This document shows, piece by piece, positions 25,489-34,332 of a DNA stretch of 64,000 bases (position 1 is the first letter of the stretch; each line of letters starts with the position of its first letter). The stretch comes from an uncultured Tenacibaculum sp. (GTDB lineage: Bacteria; Bacteroidota; Bacteroidia; Flavobacteriales; Flavobacteriaceae). Both the position numbers and the translations under genes were made by a program. The DNA is taken from contig NZ_CANMAX010000004.1 of assembly GCF_947495995.1 (NCBI RefSeq), forward strand, positions 1 to 64,000. The letters run 5' to 3'. Under the pieces are notes generated by a model. It saw only the letters and a list, made by a program, of their open reading frames with translations. It searched no databases and had not been told where the DNA came from.

Positions 25489-27525
25489 TTATTTTCTTAG
25501 TAAAGAAAAATGTCCTCTTCTAGTAAATGTTTTTCCGTTTCTATCAGTAAGTTGGATATTAAACCAATAATCGTTGGAAGGTAAGCTTTTACCATTGTAT
25601 AAACCATTCCAACCTTCGCTATCAATTTCTATAGAAGTAATTAATTTTCCGAACCTATCAAAAATATTGATACTACTTTGCGGATAGAAAAATGAATTTG
25701 TCCCTTTAATATTCCAGAGATCATTAATACCATCGTTATTAGGTGTAAAGAAATCTGGAAACTCTAAAACAGAAACATCTAGTTGAGCAATTCCACAATC
25801 GTTTTTATCACGGATTAAAATAGTATAAATTCCACCAGTTAAGTTTTCAAACTCAGGCCTATCTTGAAAATCAATTACAATTTGATCATTTTCATCTTGT
25901 AATGCGAATTCGTAATCGCCAATTCCTAAGTTTGTTCCATTGTTGTTTATGGTAATCATATTATTTTCTGAATCATCAACGACTACAACATCATTTGGAG
26001 TTACAGTTGCAATAATAGATTCATTAACAATAATGGTTTTAGATCTTCTACATAAAGTTGTTGGATTGATAGCTGTAACAGTATACGATCCACCACGAGT
26101 AAGATTTAATTGTTGTGCGTTTCCAATAATAGTAGGATCAGTATTTCTTGTCCACTCATAATTGTAATTTCCATCAGGAGCTTCAGCTTCAATAAATGAA
26201 AGGTTGTTTAAACATAAAATTTGTGGTGTGGTAACATCGAAATTAGGTAATGGTAATGTTCTAATGAATAATTTACTTAAACCAGTACAATTATTGTTGA
26301 GTTTATTTACAATTTTCACAAAAATAATCTGCTGAGTATTAGCAGGAATATTAGTGTTTCTATATGTATTGATATTACTTATTTCATTAATTACAGCATC
26401 TCGATCGGCTTCAGTTTCAAAAAGTAAAATATCTAGATCGTTACGAATAGCAGGTGCAAATAAATTTTTAATATCTGTTTCAGCTTCAGAAAGATCAAAA
26501 ACAGTGATTCCGTCAGTATCATCGTTATTTAGTGTGTCATTTCCATCAGCATCCAAGAAGTCATCACAAGCAGTAAACTCACGATCATATACAATATCAG
26601 CAGCAAAATTAATTGCGATGTTTAATTCTGATATTCTAAAACAATTTTTATCAGAAATTGTTCTTACCCAAATACGATCACCATTATTTGCAGGGTAATT
26701 TACAGGATCTATTATTTCAGCAGTATTAGCAATAGCATCTGCTTGAGTAGGATAATACCTAAACGTTTCGTTTGTGTGATTGTTTGAAATATTAATTTGC
26801 GAACGAGTTAAATTAATAGTAGCAGCTAAATCACCATCATTTTCACACTGTTCAATTAAAAAAACAGGATTTGCTAAAACAGGAAGTGGATTAACAATTA
26901 ATTTGAATGGTAAAAAACTAGTTCCGGGTTCTGAGACAGTATTACAATTTGTGTTGGCTCTGTTTTCAACTCTTACGTAAATAGTCTGTTCATTAGCTGT
27001 AATATTTCTGTAAGAAGTACTTTTATCAATTGCATCTGTAGTTGAATCAGTTTGCGCACCTGTTAGTGTAGTGTGATAGCTTACATTATATTGAGTAGCA
27101 GAAAGACTTCCAAGAATTTCTGTGTCTTTCGTAGATAACATAAAGTTATTGAAAAATCCATCAGTATCACCACCACTTACAACATCATCACAAGCTTCAT
27201 AATCTAAAGGCTGAGTTGGAGTAGGAAGTGCAGTGATAGCCAATCTAAATTGTGTAATATCAAAACAAGCATTAGGAGCATCTTTATTGTGTACTCTCAC
27301 ATAAATATCACTATCTATAAAAGCTGTTCCATTAGTATACGGTGAGGTAAGTGCATTTGCTGTATTGTTATTTTGAGCATCGATAATATTATCAAAATAA
27401 AATACTTCGAATTGTGAAGCACTTAAACTACCAAGAGCAGTTGGAGTTAAATCTGTATCAAAATCAAAAGTATTAAATCCATCTCCATCAGTATCACAGA
27501 AATTGATGTCGGCTAAAGGACTTGC
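25489..27525 (-). repeat. 3' copy of a ~2-kb coding duplication (copy B)
   Basis: Partner of 22473-24521. The N-terminal parts of the two genes are unrelated, so a shared tail was combined with two different heads. Confidence 0.8.
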
Positions 27526-28995
27526 AGTAGCTGGTGCAAAAACCTCTATAGAAAAGTTACCTTCTAATTTAGTTACCTCACCACAATCGTTAGTTAGATT
27601 TACTGTTAAAGTATAAGTCCCGTTATTGGAAGAATCTAAATTGTTTAATGTTAATTTCGGAAGGTTTGAAACTGTAGTTGTTGTGGTACCGTTATCAAAA
27701 GTCCATTCGTAAGCAATACCAGTTCCAGTTACAGATCCAGAATCAATTTCTATAGAATCACCGATACAATATTGTCGATCTTGGTTGTTTATAATTTCGT
27801 TTGAAGTAAGATCAATAATTTCAATAGGTAATAATAAAGATGAGATAAATGGAGGTAAACCTTGAGTAGAAAATCGTCCAGCTAAATTAATAGCATTTTT
27901 AGTGAAAATAATATCTCGAGCATTAGCGGTTGGATTTTCAATAACATCTAAATCAGGATCATCGCCTCTTGGATCATCAAATGCTTGTGGAATTGTTACG
28001 TAAATTCTACTATCAGGACCTAATTGAAGTCCGCCTCTAAAACCTGCTTCTTGATGAATCAAATTTTTAGAACCAGGAATGTTAGCTTCATTTAAATCAA
28101 ACTGAAAAAGCCTATATGTAGTTGCAGGATCGCTAAGATTGAACCTAAAACCAGAAACTGTTGAGATGTACAGTTTTCTAGAGTCAACAGAGAATTCAAC
28201 TCCATAAGGTTCTCCATCTCCAGAATTAGTTAATATAATTTCATTATTTCCTACAGTTCCATTAGTAGCATTAAAATCATATAAATTAGCAGTTCCTAAT
28301 TGATTAGCAACAGCTAGTTTAGTTCCGTCAGGAGATAATTTTAAATATCCTCTTCTTGTTGTTGAGTTTCTAACAGTAGATACAACAGCTGTAGTATTTA
28401 CTCCAGTATCATCTACTTTATAAGCATGAAAAGTATTGTTTACAGCAGATACAACCCAGAAAGTATCACATTCAGTTCCTCTAACTGCAGCTACTTTTTC
28501 TGACCAAATATCAGATAAAGCACCTGAAAGACGAACAGGTCCGTCTACAACTTCACCCAAACCACCATTACGAGAAATATCTATTGTATATAAATTCAAA
28601 CCATTTCCAATAGTTCCTCCTCCACTAGGACCGTCATCTACCGTAAAAAGATAAAAGATTGTTGAAGATTTTGGTTTTGGTATAATCATACCAGATTGAC
28701 TACTAGAAGGATTTCCCAAAAGATCAACTGCAAATCTACCATCAGAGTACGTCATGATATCATGGTTTCTATTCCAAACTGTAATTCCATCAGAATAAAA
28801 AAGTAGATTTCCGTCTTTATCAGAAAATGTAGAACACCCCTCTAAAGTATTTAATTGACCATCTGTTAAGGCAGTTGGAGGAGAGGTGTTGAAATCTATT
28901 CCTGCATTTCTTCCGAAGTACCAAATATTAGCTTCTTTTTGAGCAAAAATATTTAGACAAGAAATCAGTGCAATTAGTAAGATCGTTTTTTTCAT
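25489..28995 (-). CDS. large secreted protein with WD40-like N-terminus and T9SS type B sorting domain (paralogue B)
   Basis: 1168 residues with a signal peptide (ends CLNIFAQ near residue 19). The N-terminal ~370 residues resemble a seven-bladed propeller common in T9SS type B proteins (ANIWYFGRNAGIDFN, LLFYSDGITVWNRNHD, YLKLSPDGTKLAVA, GLQLGPDSRIYVTIP). A PKD/Ig-like domain follows (~400-485), then the same ~680-residue C-terminal block as paralogue A, ending in an almost identical type B sorting domain (two differences are visible in the last ~85 residues). Likely function is surface adhesion or gliding-associated; no catalytic motif was seen. The 97-bp gap to paralogue A, with no terminator seen, allows co-transcription. 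Confidence 0.9.
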   Translation of the reverse strand: MKKTILLIALISCLNIFAQKEANIWYFGRNAGIDFNTSPPTALTDGQLNTLEGCSTFSDKDGNLLFYSDGITVWNRNHDIMTYSDGRFAVDLLGNPSSSQSGMIIPKPKSSTIFYLFTVDDGPSGGGTIGNGLNLYTIDISRNGGLGEVVDGPVRLSGALSDIWSEKVAAVRGTECDTFWVVSAVNNTFHAYKVDDTGVNTTAVVSTVRNSTTRRGYLKLSPDGTKLAVANQLGTANLYDFNATNGTVGNNEIILTNSGDGEPYGVEFSVDSRKLYISTVSGFRFNLSDPATTYRLFQFDLNEANIPGSKNLIHQEAGFRGGLQLGPDSRIYVTIPQAFDDPRGDDPDLDVIENPTANARDIIFTKNAINLAGRFSTQGLPPFISSLLLPIEIIDLTSNEIINNQDRQYCIGDSIEIDSGSVTGTGIAYEWTFDNGTTTTTVSNLPKLTLNNLDSSNNGTYTLTVNLTNDCGEVTKLEGNFSIEVFAPATASPLADINFCDTDGDGFNTFDFDTDLTPTALGSLSASQFEVFYFDNIIDAQNNNTANALTSPYTNGTAFIDSDIYVRVHNKDAPNACFDITQFRLAITALPTPTQPLDYEACDDVVSGGDTDGFFNNFMLSTKDTEILGSLSATQYNVSYHTTLTGAQTDSTTDAIDKSTSYRNITANEQTIYVRVENRANTNCNTVSEPGTSFLPFKLIVNPLPVLANPVFLIEQCENDGDLAATINLTRSQINISNNHTNETFRYYPTQADAIANTAEIIDPVNYPANNGDRIWVRTISDKNCFRISELNIAINFAADIVYDREFTACDDFLDADGNDTLNNDDTDGITVFDLSEAETDIKNLFAPAIRNDLDILLFETEADRDAVINEISNINTYRNTNIPANTQQIIFVKIVNKLNNNCTGLSKLFIRTLPLPNFDVTTPQILCLNNLSFIEAEAPDGNYNYEWTRNTDPTIIGNAQQLNLTRGGSYTVTAINPTTLCRRSKTIIVNESIIATVTPNDVVVVDDSENNMITINNNGTNLGIGDYEFALQDENDQIVIDFQDRPEFENLTGGIYTILIRDKNDCGIAQLDVSVLEFPDFFTPNNDGINDLWNIKGTNSFFYPQSSINIFDRFGKLITSIEIDSEGWNGLYNGKSLPSNDYWFNIQLTDRNGKTFTRRGHFSLLRK

Positions 28996-29018
28996 TTGAA
29001 CTTCAAATTAAAGAAGAT

Positions 29019-29026
29019 CAAAAATA
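29019..29026 (-). promoter_or_regulatory. -7 box for paralogue B gene
   Basis: TATTTTTG on minus matches TAnnTTTG, 23 bases before the ATG at 28995. No TTTG -33 box at the usual distance. Confidence 0.5.
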
Positions 29027-29037
29027 AGGAAAACGCT

Positions 29038-29886
29038 CTATAAATCACGCTTTTTTAACAAGGCGTAAGAAAGATAGATAAATACTGCAGTCCAAAATAT
29101 AACTATTATAATATCTGTATACCTTACAGAATGATCAACAGCAATATTTTCTCCAATTTGTTTAGCTACAGATCTTACAGCTCCTAATCTAGAAAATGGC
29201 TCTCTAATTAGATTTCCCATAGCTTCTAAAGGGAAAAACTGCATGATTTCATTCATGTGAGTGAATGATTCTTGTTTCAAATGTCTGTAGTTCCATAATA
29301 AATACCCTTTGAATAAGCTTTCTACAACTAGCCAAACGATCATTCCTGCAACAGCAAAAGCAGATCTTTTGATTAAAATTCCAAGGAAAAGTCCAAAAGA
29401 AAAGAATCCAACTAATTTTATAAAGAAGGCAAGAAGATATTCTAAATCAGAAAAAATGATGCTTATTTCATTAAAATCAGAATAAATTAATCCTAAAATC
29501 AAAGAAACTACAAAAACAAATACTGTTGAAATAGCAGCAAAAGCAATAACCGTATAAAATTTAGAAAGGATAAACTCTTTTTTGCTTAATCCGTCAATAA
29601 GGTTTTGTTTTAATGTCTTATAACTATATTCGTTAGCCATCATGGAAACAATAACCAGCAGTAAGAAAAACTTTAAAATACCAGCCATAAATGTGTTAAA
29701 GTGCCAGATATAAGGAAAGTTAAAAATACCTTGTTCAGCTAAGTGAAACTTTATCGGTCCGATATTAAATTTAATAGCAGCAATTAATGCTATCGATGTT
29801 AATAATCCGAAATATATAATGGATAAAACTTTACTTGCACGATTGTGCATAAGTTTATGGAATTCTATTTGTAATAAACGTATCAT
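29038..29886 (-). CDS. ABC-2 type transporter permease
   Basis: 282 residues with six predicted membrane helices (for example IIYFGLLTSIALIAA, ILKFFLLLVIVSMMA, AVFIYLSYALL). The pattern, including MMANEYSYKTLKQNLIDGLSKKEFILSK after the second helix, is that of ABC-2 permeases of the BcrB/antibiotic-peptide or NatB type. The gene follows the ATPase gene by 9 bp, making a two-gene transporter operon. Substrate unknown. It is not obviously GldF, which has a different neighbour set. Confidence 0.85.
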   Translation of the reverse strand: MIRLLQIEFHKLMHNRASKVLSIIYFGLLTSIALIAAIKFNIGPIKFHLAEQGIFNFPYIWHFNTFMAGILKFFLLLVIVSMMANEYSYKTLKQNLIDGLSKKEFILSKFYTVIAFAAISTVFVFVVSLILGLIYSDFNEISIIFSDLEYLLAFFIKLVGFFSFGLFLGILIKRSAFAVAGMIVWLVVESLFKGYLLWNYRHLKQESFTHMNEIMQFFPLEAMGNLIREPFSRLGAVRSVAKQIGENIAVDHSVRYTDIIIVIFWTAVFIYLSYALLKKRDL

Positions 29887-29895
29887 AGTTAATTT

Positions 29896-30798
29896 TTAGT
29901 GGTTAGTAAGGTTAAGGAATTGTTCTTCTAAGCTAGGTTTTCTTTTTACAAGATGAGAAACAACAATGCCTTTTTCAAATAAGTATCTGTTTATTTCTGC
30001 AGCAGAAGTCTCATTTTCTAGTCTAGCAATAATTAGATCGTCTTCTACATTTACTGTAGCAACATCGTAATAGTTTTTTAAAACATTAATAAGTTCTTCT
30101 CTATTATCTTCTGCTTTAACTTCAATAATACCATTAGAAGCAATCATATTATCAACTCTACCACTATAAAGTTTTTCTCCTTTTCTAATTACAACTACAT
30201 GAGAACAAACTTTTTCAACTTCATCAAGTAAGTGAGAAGCTAATAAAATGGTTGTTCCTGTTTTTGCAATACGTCTAATAATTTGTCTAATTTCATGAAT
30301 TCCTTGCGGATCTAATCCATTAGTAGGTTCGTCTAAGATTAAAATTTCAGGATTGTTAAGTAGTGCAGAAGCAATAGCTAAACGTTGTTTCATTCCTAAA
30401 GAATACGTTTTAAACTTACTGTTTTTACGTTCGTAAAGATTAACAACTTTTAGTTTTTCGTCAATATTATCTTGAGAAACTCCTTTTATTTTACAAATAA
30501 GTTGCAAGTTTTGAACGGCTGTCATGTAAGGATAAAAATTAGGTCGCTCAATAATAGCACCTACTTTTTTTAGGGCTTCGTGTGTAGATGCTGTTCCGTT
30601 GAACCAAGTGAATTCACCAGAAGTTTTATTTACAACATTAAGAATAATACCTAATGTAGTAGATTTACCACTACCATTCGGACCTAAAATTCCATATACA
30701 TTTCCTTTTTCAATATCAAATGAAAGGTTTTTTACAGCATGAACTCGACCATATTTTTTGTCGAGATTTTTAATAGACAGTATCGTATCCAATCGCAA
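29896..30798 (-). CDS. ABC-2 type transporter ATP-binding protein
   Basis: 300 residues. Walker A GPNGSGKST near residue 40, signature YSLGMKQRLAIASAL near 133, Walker B ILILDEPTNGLDPQG near 155 and the switch His in LLASHLLDE. A C-terminal ~80-residue extension (SNGIIEVKAED to LEEQFLNLT) is typical of BcrA/CcmA-type exporters. It partners with the permease gene 9 bp downstream. No sensor kinase of the bacitracin type is adjacent, so the physiological cue is unknown. Confidence 0.9.
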   Translation of the reverse strand: MRLDTILSIKNLDKKYGRVHAVKNLSFDIEKGNVYGILGPNGSGKSTTLGIILNVVNKTSGEFTWFNGTASTHEALKKVGAIIERPNFYPYMTAVQNLQLICKIKGVSQDNIDEKLKVVNLYERKNSKFKTYSLGMKQRLAIASALLNNPEILILDEPTNGLDPQGIHEIRQIIRRIAKTGTTILLASHLLDEVEKVCSHVVVIRKGEKLYSGRVDNMIASNGIIEVKAEDNREELINVLKNYYDVATVNVEDDLIIARLENETSAAEINRYLFEKGIVVSHLVKRKPSLEEQFLNLTNH

Positions 30799-30925
30799 AA
30801 AGTTTAATTAGTTTCTTATATGACGAACAAGATACCAAATTGTTACTACTAATATTTATTTATGAGCAGTTAAATCTTTAGAGATTGAAGTTTAATGGTG
30901 TTGTTAATTAGTGTCTTAAGACTAA

Positions 30926-31426
30926 TTAATATTTGTCGAAGTCGATATCATCAATATTATCGAAATCATTAAAAGAGTCGTTAAACTCAGAGTCGAAATC
31001 ATCAGCAATATTATCAGATTCAAATACTTTATCAGGAGCTTCATTAGGAACTTCTCCTACGCTTAAAACGATTTTTGGTTCTTGAATAGCTTCAGGAGAT
31101 TTTTCAATTACTTCCACGTAAAATGTCCACATGTGTAAAAAGTCGTACACATAAATAAGTTTATCGTTTTGGTTCGGTAAAATTTCTTTAAGAATACATG
31201 TACTCATAGAAAGTCCAACTTCAGATTCTGACATGTCGAATAAAGGAATTTCTTCACCTTGATTCCATCCATTATCACTAGTGTAAAAAGAAGCCATTTC
31301 ACTACCATCAAAACCAAAAGAGTTTGCAATGGTTTTGTGCAATTGTTCTAAAGTTTGATTTTCATCAACCAATATTGTTCTAATTACATCTTCCTCTACA
31401 TCTAAAATTACGCGAACTTTGTACAT
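30926..31426 (-). CDS. pRiA4b ORF-3-like (IS1096 passenger TnpR family) protein
   Basis: 166 residues. Residues 1-~110 (YKVRVILDVEEDVIRTILVDENQTLEQLHKTI and FYTSDNGW, YVYDFLHMWTFYVEV) fit the plasmid pRiA4b ORF-3/IS1096 passenger family, a small alpha-beta domain of unknown role that is found on chromosomes as well. The last ~35 residues are strongly acidic (DDFDSEFNDSFNDFDNIDD). The family name does not imply a transposon here; no transposase or terminal repeats are near. The acidic tail could mediate protein binding. Confidence 0.8.
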   Translation of the reverse strand: MYKVRVILDVEEDVIRTILVDENQTLEQLHKTIANSFGFDGSEMASFYTSDNGWNQGEEIPLFDMSESEVGLSMSTCILKEILPNQNDKLIYVYDFLHMWTFYVEVIEKSPEAIQEPKIVLSVGEVPNEAPDKVFESDNIADDFDSEFNDSFNDFDNIDDIDFDKY

Positions 31427-31446
31427 TATTCAATTTTTAATCATTG

Positions 31447-31454
31447 CAAAAATA
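31447..31454 (-). promoter_or_regulatory. -7 box for the pRiA4b ORF-3-like gene
   Basis: CAAAAATA on plus gives TATTTTTG on minus, 20 bases before the ATG at 31426. The divergent thioesterase gene starts at 31500. Confidence 0.5.
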
Positions 31455-31499
31455 CGTATTTTTATGCTCTAAATTTTATGTTGAATTTTTTTATAAGAA

Positions 31500-31913
31500 A
31501 TGAATAAAGAAGAAACGCTACAACGGTTAAATTCAATGAATAAGAATACATTGATGGAAACATTGAATATTGAGTTTGTTACTGTAGGAGATGATTCTTT
31601 AACGGCTAAAATGCCAGTAAACTCGAATGTGCATCAACCTTTTGGAATTTTACATGGTGGAGCAACTGCTGCAATTGCTGAAACAGTTGGAAGTGTAGCT
31701 TCATTCTTGTTTTTAAAAGATAAAGAAAAGGTTGTTAAAGGAATTGAACTTACCATAAATCATTTAAAAAGTGTAAAAGAAGGATTTGTGTTTGCAACTG
31801 CGAAACCAATTCATAAAGGTAGAACAACGCATTTATGGGAAGTAAAAGTTACAAATGAAAAAGACGAGTTAATTTCTATATGTAAATTGACTAACATTAT
31901 TTTAGATAAGTAA
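31500..31913 (+). CDS. hotdog-fold thioesterase (PaaI/MenI type)
   Basis: 137 residues, the usual length for single hotdog domains. The active-site segment HQPFGILHGGATAAIAETVGS near residues 45-65 has the His-Gly-Gly and the following Glu of the PaaI/YbgC-like thioesterases. It is first in an operon with an alpha/beta hydrolase and an isochorismate synthase (gap 4 bp, then 4-bp overlap). That context suggests it is the 1,4-dihydroxy-2-naphthoyl-CoA thioesterase (MenI role) of menaquinone synthesis. The motif alone cannot separate it from other acyl-CoA thioesterases. Confidence 0.85.
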   Translation: MNKEETLQRLNSMNKNTLMETLNIEFVTVGDDSLTAKMPVNSNVHQPFGILHGGATAAIAETVGSVASFLFLKDKEKVVKGIELTINHLKSVKEGFVFATAKPIHKGRTTHLWEVKVTNEKDELISICKLTNIILDK

Positions 31914-31917
31914 TTAG

Positions 31918-32763
31918 ATGTTAAAAAAAGTGTTTAAAATAATTGGAATAATTCTTTTGTTGATTTTAGTTGGGCTGTATTTTGCTTTTCGAGTTTTTAC
32001 AGCGCCCAAATCAGATCAAAAGATTTTAGAATCTTATAAAAGTAGTGTGGTTAAACCTGTTTTAACTAAAGAGAATTACAAAGGCTTCGATTATAGAAAA
32101 CTGTCTATCCATAGTAGTGATTCTTTACCAACTTTGGTTTTTGTGCACGGAACTATTGGTTCTATTAACGATTTTTCAAAATACATGTCCGATACGCTAC
32201 TTCAGAAGAAGTATAATATGTTAGCTTACGATCGTATAGGCTATAATTATAAAGATAAAAATCATGCGCAAGAAAGTATCGCTTTTGAAAGAAACATGTT
32301 AAAAGATGTGATAAAGAATTTACAACCTAATAAAACAATTTTAGTTGGGTATTCTTATGGTGGGCCAATAGCACTTTCAGTTAAGGAAAAATTAAAAGAT
32401 GTAATTCTGTTAGCTCCAGCTTCACATAGTAAAGTTGAACCAATGCCTTGGATGGTTAATTTCTATAAATGGAGATTAACAAGATGGTTGGTTCCTAAAG
32501 TTTGGAAAGAAGCTTCAAAAGAAAAGCTTTCACATCAAAAAGATTTGAAACAATTTGAAGATGATTGGCAGAGTACATCAAATTCAGTAACAAGTATTCA
32601 TGGAGATGCAGACTGGATTGTACCTTATGAAAATTCAAAACTATTAGAAAAACAATTTTCTAAAGATCAATTTAAACTGATAACAATTCCTAAGGCTAGT
32701 CACGCTTTAGTTTGGTCTAATTTCGATTTTATAAAAAAACAATTATTAAAGATTTCAGATTGA
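31918..32763 (+). CDS. membrane-anchored alpha/beta hydrolase
   Basis: 281 residues. An N-terminal hydrophobic helix (IIGIILLLILVGLYFAF) anchors the protein. The fold markers are LVFVHGTIGS near residue 75 (oxyanion), VGYSYGGP near 142 (nucleophile Ser), SIHGDADWIVP near 229 (Asp) and SHALV near 261 (His). It sits between the hotdog thioesterase and isochorismate synthase genes and overlaps the latter by four bases. MenH-like activity is tempting but MenH is normally soluble, so this is unproven. Confidence 0.85.
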   Translation: MLKKVFKIIGIILLLILVGLYFAFRVFTAPKSDQKILESYKSSVVKPVLTKENYKGFDYRKLSIHSSDSLPTLVFVHGTIGSINDFSKYMSDTLLQKKYNMLAYDRIGYNYKDKNHAQESIAFERNMLKDVIKNLQPNKTILVGYSYGGPIALSVKEKLKDVILLAPASHSKVEPMPWMVNFYKWRLTRWLVPKVWKEASKEKLSHQKDLKQFEDDWQSTSNSVTSIHGDADWIVPYENSKLLEKQFSKDQFKLITIPKASHALVWSNFDFIKKQLLKISD

Positions 32764-33815
32764 GAATTTTTGAAGAAGTATATAAATCTTTACAAAATAA
32801 TTTACCTTTTGTAGTTTATAAAAAACCTAATGCAAAGCAAATAAAAAGTTTTTTTCAGCAGAATGATGAACTTTTTCTTTCGGAAGATTTTAATGAATCT
32901 GGTTTTGTTTTTGCACCTTTTGATAATAAAAAAACAACAATTTTAATTCCAGAAAATAAAGCAGAAGTTATAACTGAAGACCTTTCAGGTATAAATACTT
33001 TTAATTTTAGCCAGAAGAATGAGACTGAGTTAAATGATGAAATAAAAAAAAGTCATGTCGATCTGGTAAGGAGTGGAGTAGAAGCTATTGCTGATGGAAA
33101 TTTTAAAAAAGTAGTGCTGTCAAGGTGTGAAACTGTTAAAACCAAAGGTTTTTATGTAGTTAAAAGTTTGCAAAAGATGATGCAAACCTATTCAAATGCT
33201 TTTGTATATCTCTGGTTTCATCCAAAAGTAGGAATGTGGATGGGAGCAACTCCGGAAACATTATTAGACGTTGAAAATAATGTATTTAAAACAATGTCGC
33301 TAGCAGGTACCCAGTTGTATAAGGAAGGTGAAGAAATTGATTGGGGAGCTAAAGAGCTTGATGAACAACAATTAGTAACTGATTACATTATTGAAAAATT
33401 AAAAGAAGTTAGCTCTGATTTAAAAGTTGCAGCTCAAGAGACTTTTAAAATAGGTAGTTTGCTTCATTTGAGGACAAAAATTACAGGAAAAGCTTTAGCA
33501 TCTAATATTCAAGATGTAGTTAAAGTTTTGCATCCTACACCAGCTGTTTGTGGTTATCCTGCAGAAGTAGCTAAGGAGTTTATTCAGGAAAATGAAAATT
33601 ACGACAGAGCTTATTATACAGGTTTTCTAGGAGAACTGAATTTAAAAGTAGGAGAAAATACAAATTCAAGTTTGTTTGTGAACTTACGTTGTATGCAAAT
33701 AAAAGAAAATGAAGCTTTGGTTTATGTTGGAGGTGGAATTACGCTAAGTAGTAATCCTGAAAAGGAGTGGGAAGAGACCGTAATCAAATCTAGAGCAATG
33801 AAAAGTATGTTGTAA
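32760..33815 (+). CDS. menF: isochorismate synthase (chorismate-binding enzyme)
   Basis: 351 residues. The start is TTG at 32760-32762, overlapping the previous stop as TTGA; no in-frame ATG lies before residue ~140, so the unusual start is well supported and implies translational coupling. Family marks are AIADGNFKKVVLSRCE near residue 113, MWMGATPETLLDVENNVFKTMSLAGTQ near 160-185, HPTPAVCGYP near 260, and AYYTGFLGE plus LFVNLRCMQI near the end. These match chorismate-utilising enzymes of the MenF/EntC type. It would feed chorismate into menaquinone. menD, menB and the rest are not in the window. Confidence 0.88.
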   Translation: MRIFEEVYKSLQNNLPFVVYKKPNAKQIKSFFQQNDELFLSEDFNESGFVFAPFDNKKTTILIPENKAEVITEDLSGINTFNFSQKNETELNDEIKKSHVDLVRSGVEAIADGNFKKVVLSRCETVKTKGFYVVKSLQKMMQTYSNAFVYLWFHPKVGMWMGATPETLLDVENNVFKTMSLAGTQLYKEGEEIDWGAKELDEQQLVTDYIIEKLKEVSSDLKVAAQETFKIGSLLHLRTKITGKALASNIQDVVKVLHPTPAVCGYPAEVAKEFIQENENYDRAYYTGFLGELNLKVGENTNSSLFVNLRCMQIKENEALVYVGGGITLSSNPEKEWEETVIKSRAMKSML

Positions 33816-33820
33816 AAGAA

Positions 33821-33861
33821 AAAAACCATCAAAGTAACTTAAAAAGTTAATTGATGGTTTT
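33821..33861. terminator. bidirectional terminator between convergent genes
   Basis: Stem aaaccatcaa/ttgatggttt with an inner agtaact/agtta pairing; A-rich left and T-rich right sides. It ends the menF operon on plus and the DUF3276 gene on minus. Confidence 0.75.
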
Positions 33862-33893
33862 ACATTGTGTAAATTGAATTTGAACTAAAACGT

Positions 33894-34253
33894 TTATATG
33901 TCGTCAAACGATACGTCTGTAAAGCTTTCAGCAGTTTGCTCTACAAAACTCTCGCTATTTTTCTTAAAGTCTTTTTGATGTCTTTCGCTAATTACCTCGC
34001 TACCTTTTTGTGCGATAATGTAATCTGTAGCTTTGTTTAACATCTCTTTGAAATCGCTAAAATCTTCTTTGTAAAGGTAGATTTTATGTTTCTGATAATG
34101 AAAAGATCCATCATCATGAGTAAATTTCTTGCTTTCAGTTACAGTTAAATAATAATCATCAGCCTTTGTTGCTCTTACGTCAAAAAAGTATGTTCTTCTT
34201 CCTGCTCTTAATACCTGTGAAAAGATTTCTTCTTGTTCAACTCTCTCACCCAT
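33894..34253 (-). CDS. DUF3276 PUR-domain-like nucleic-acid-binding protein
   Basis: 119 residues. RAGRRTYFFDVRATKADDYYLTVTESKK and the KHKIYLYKEDFSDF segment are the conserved core of DUF3276, whose members adopt the PUR-alpha fold and are thought to bind single-stranded nucleic acid (family knowledge). The C-terminal ~25 residues are acidic and polar. It is monocistronic, with a -7 box upstream and the shared terminator downstream, and highly conserved in Bacteroidota. Confidence 0.9.
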   Translation of the reverse strand: MGERVEQEEIFSQVLRAGRRTYFFDVRATKADDYYLTVTESKKFTHDDGSFHYQKHKIYLYKEDFSDFKEMLNKATDYIIAQKGSEVISERHQKDFKKNSESFVEQTAESFTDVSFDDI

Positions 34254-34294
34254 AATTCAAATCTTAAAATACTAGTTAATTGTTTTTTCCTTAA

Positions 34295-34302
34295 CAAATC
34301 TA
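34295..34302 (-). promoter_or_regulatory. -7 box for the DUF3276 gene
   Basis: CAAATCTA on plus is TAGATTTG on minus, a perfect TAnnTTTG. It is 41 bases before the ATG at 34253. Confidence 0.5.
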
Positions 34303-34332
34303 ACAAAATATTTTACTTGTCCATAAAAAACG

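Noticed and set aside
25940..28654. Plus-strand frames inside the T9SS genes
   Set aside because: They are antisense shadows of repeated coding sequence with serine/valine-rich composition and no motifs.
29038..30798. Gliding motility genes gldA/gldF
   Set aside because: The ATPase and permease fit BcrA/BcrB-type ABC-2 transporters better, and gldG or other gld genes are not adjacent.
30926..31426. IS1096-type transposon remnant
   Set aside because: Only the passenger-family protein is present; no transposase, terminal inverted repeats or target duplication were seen.
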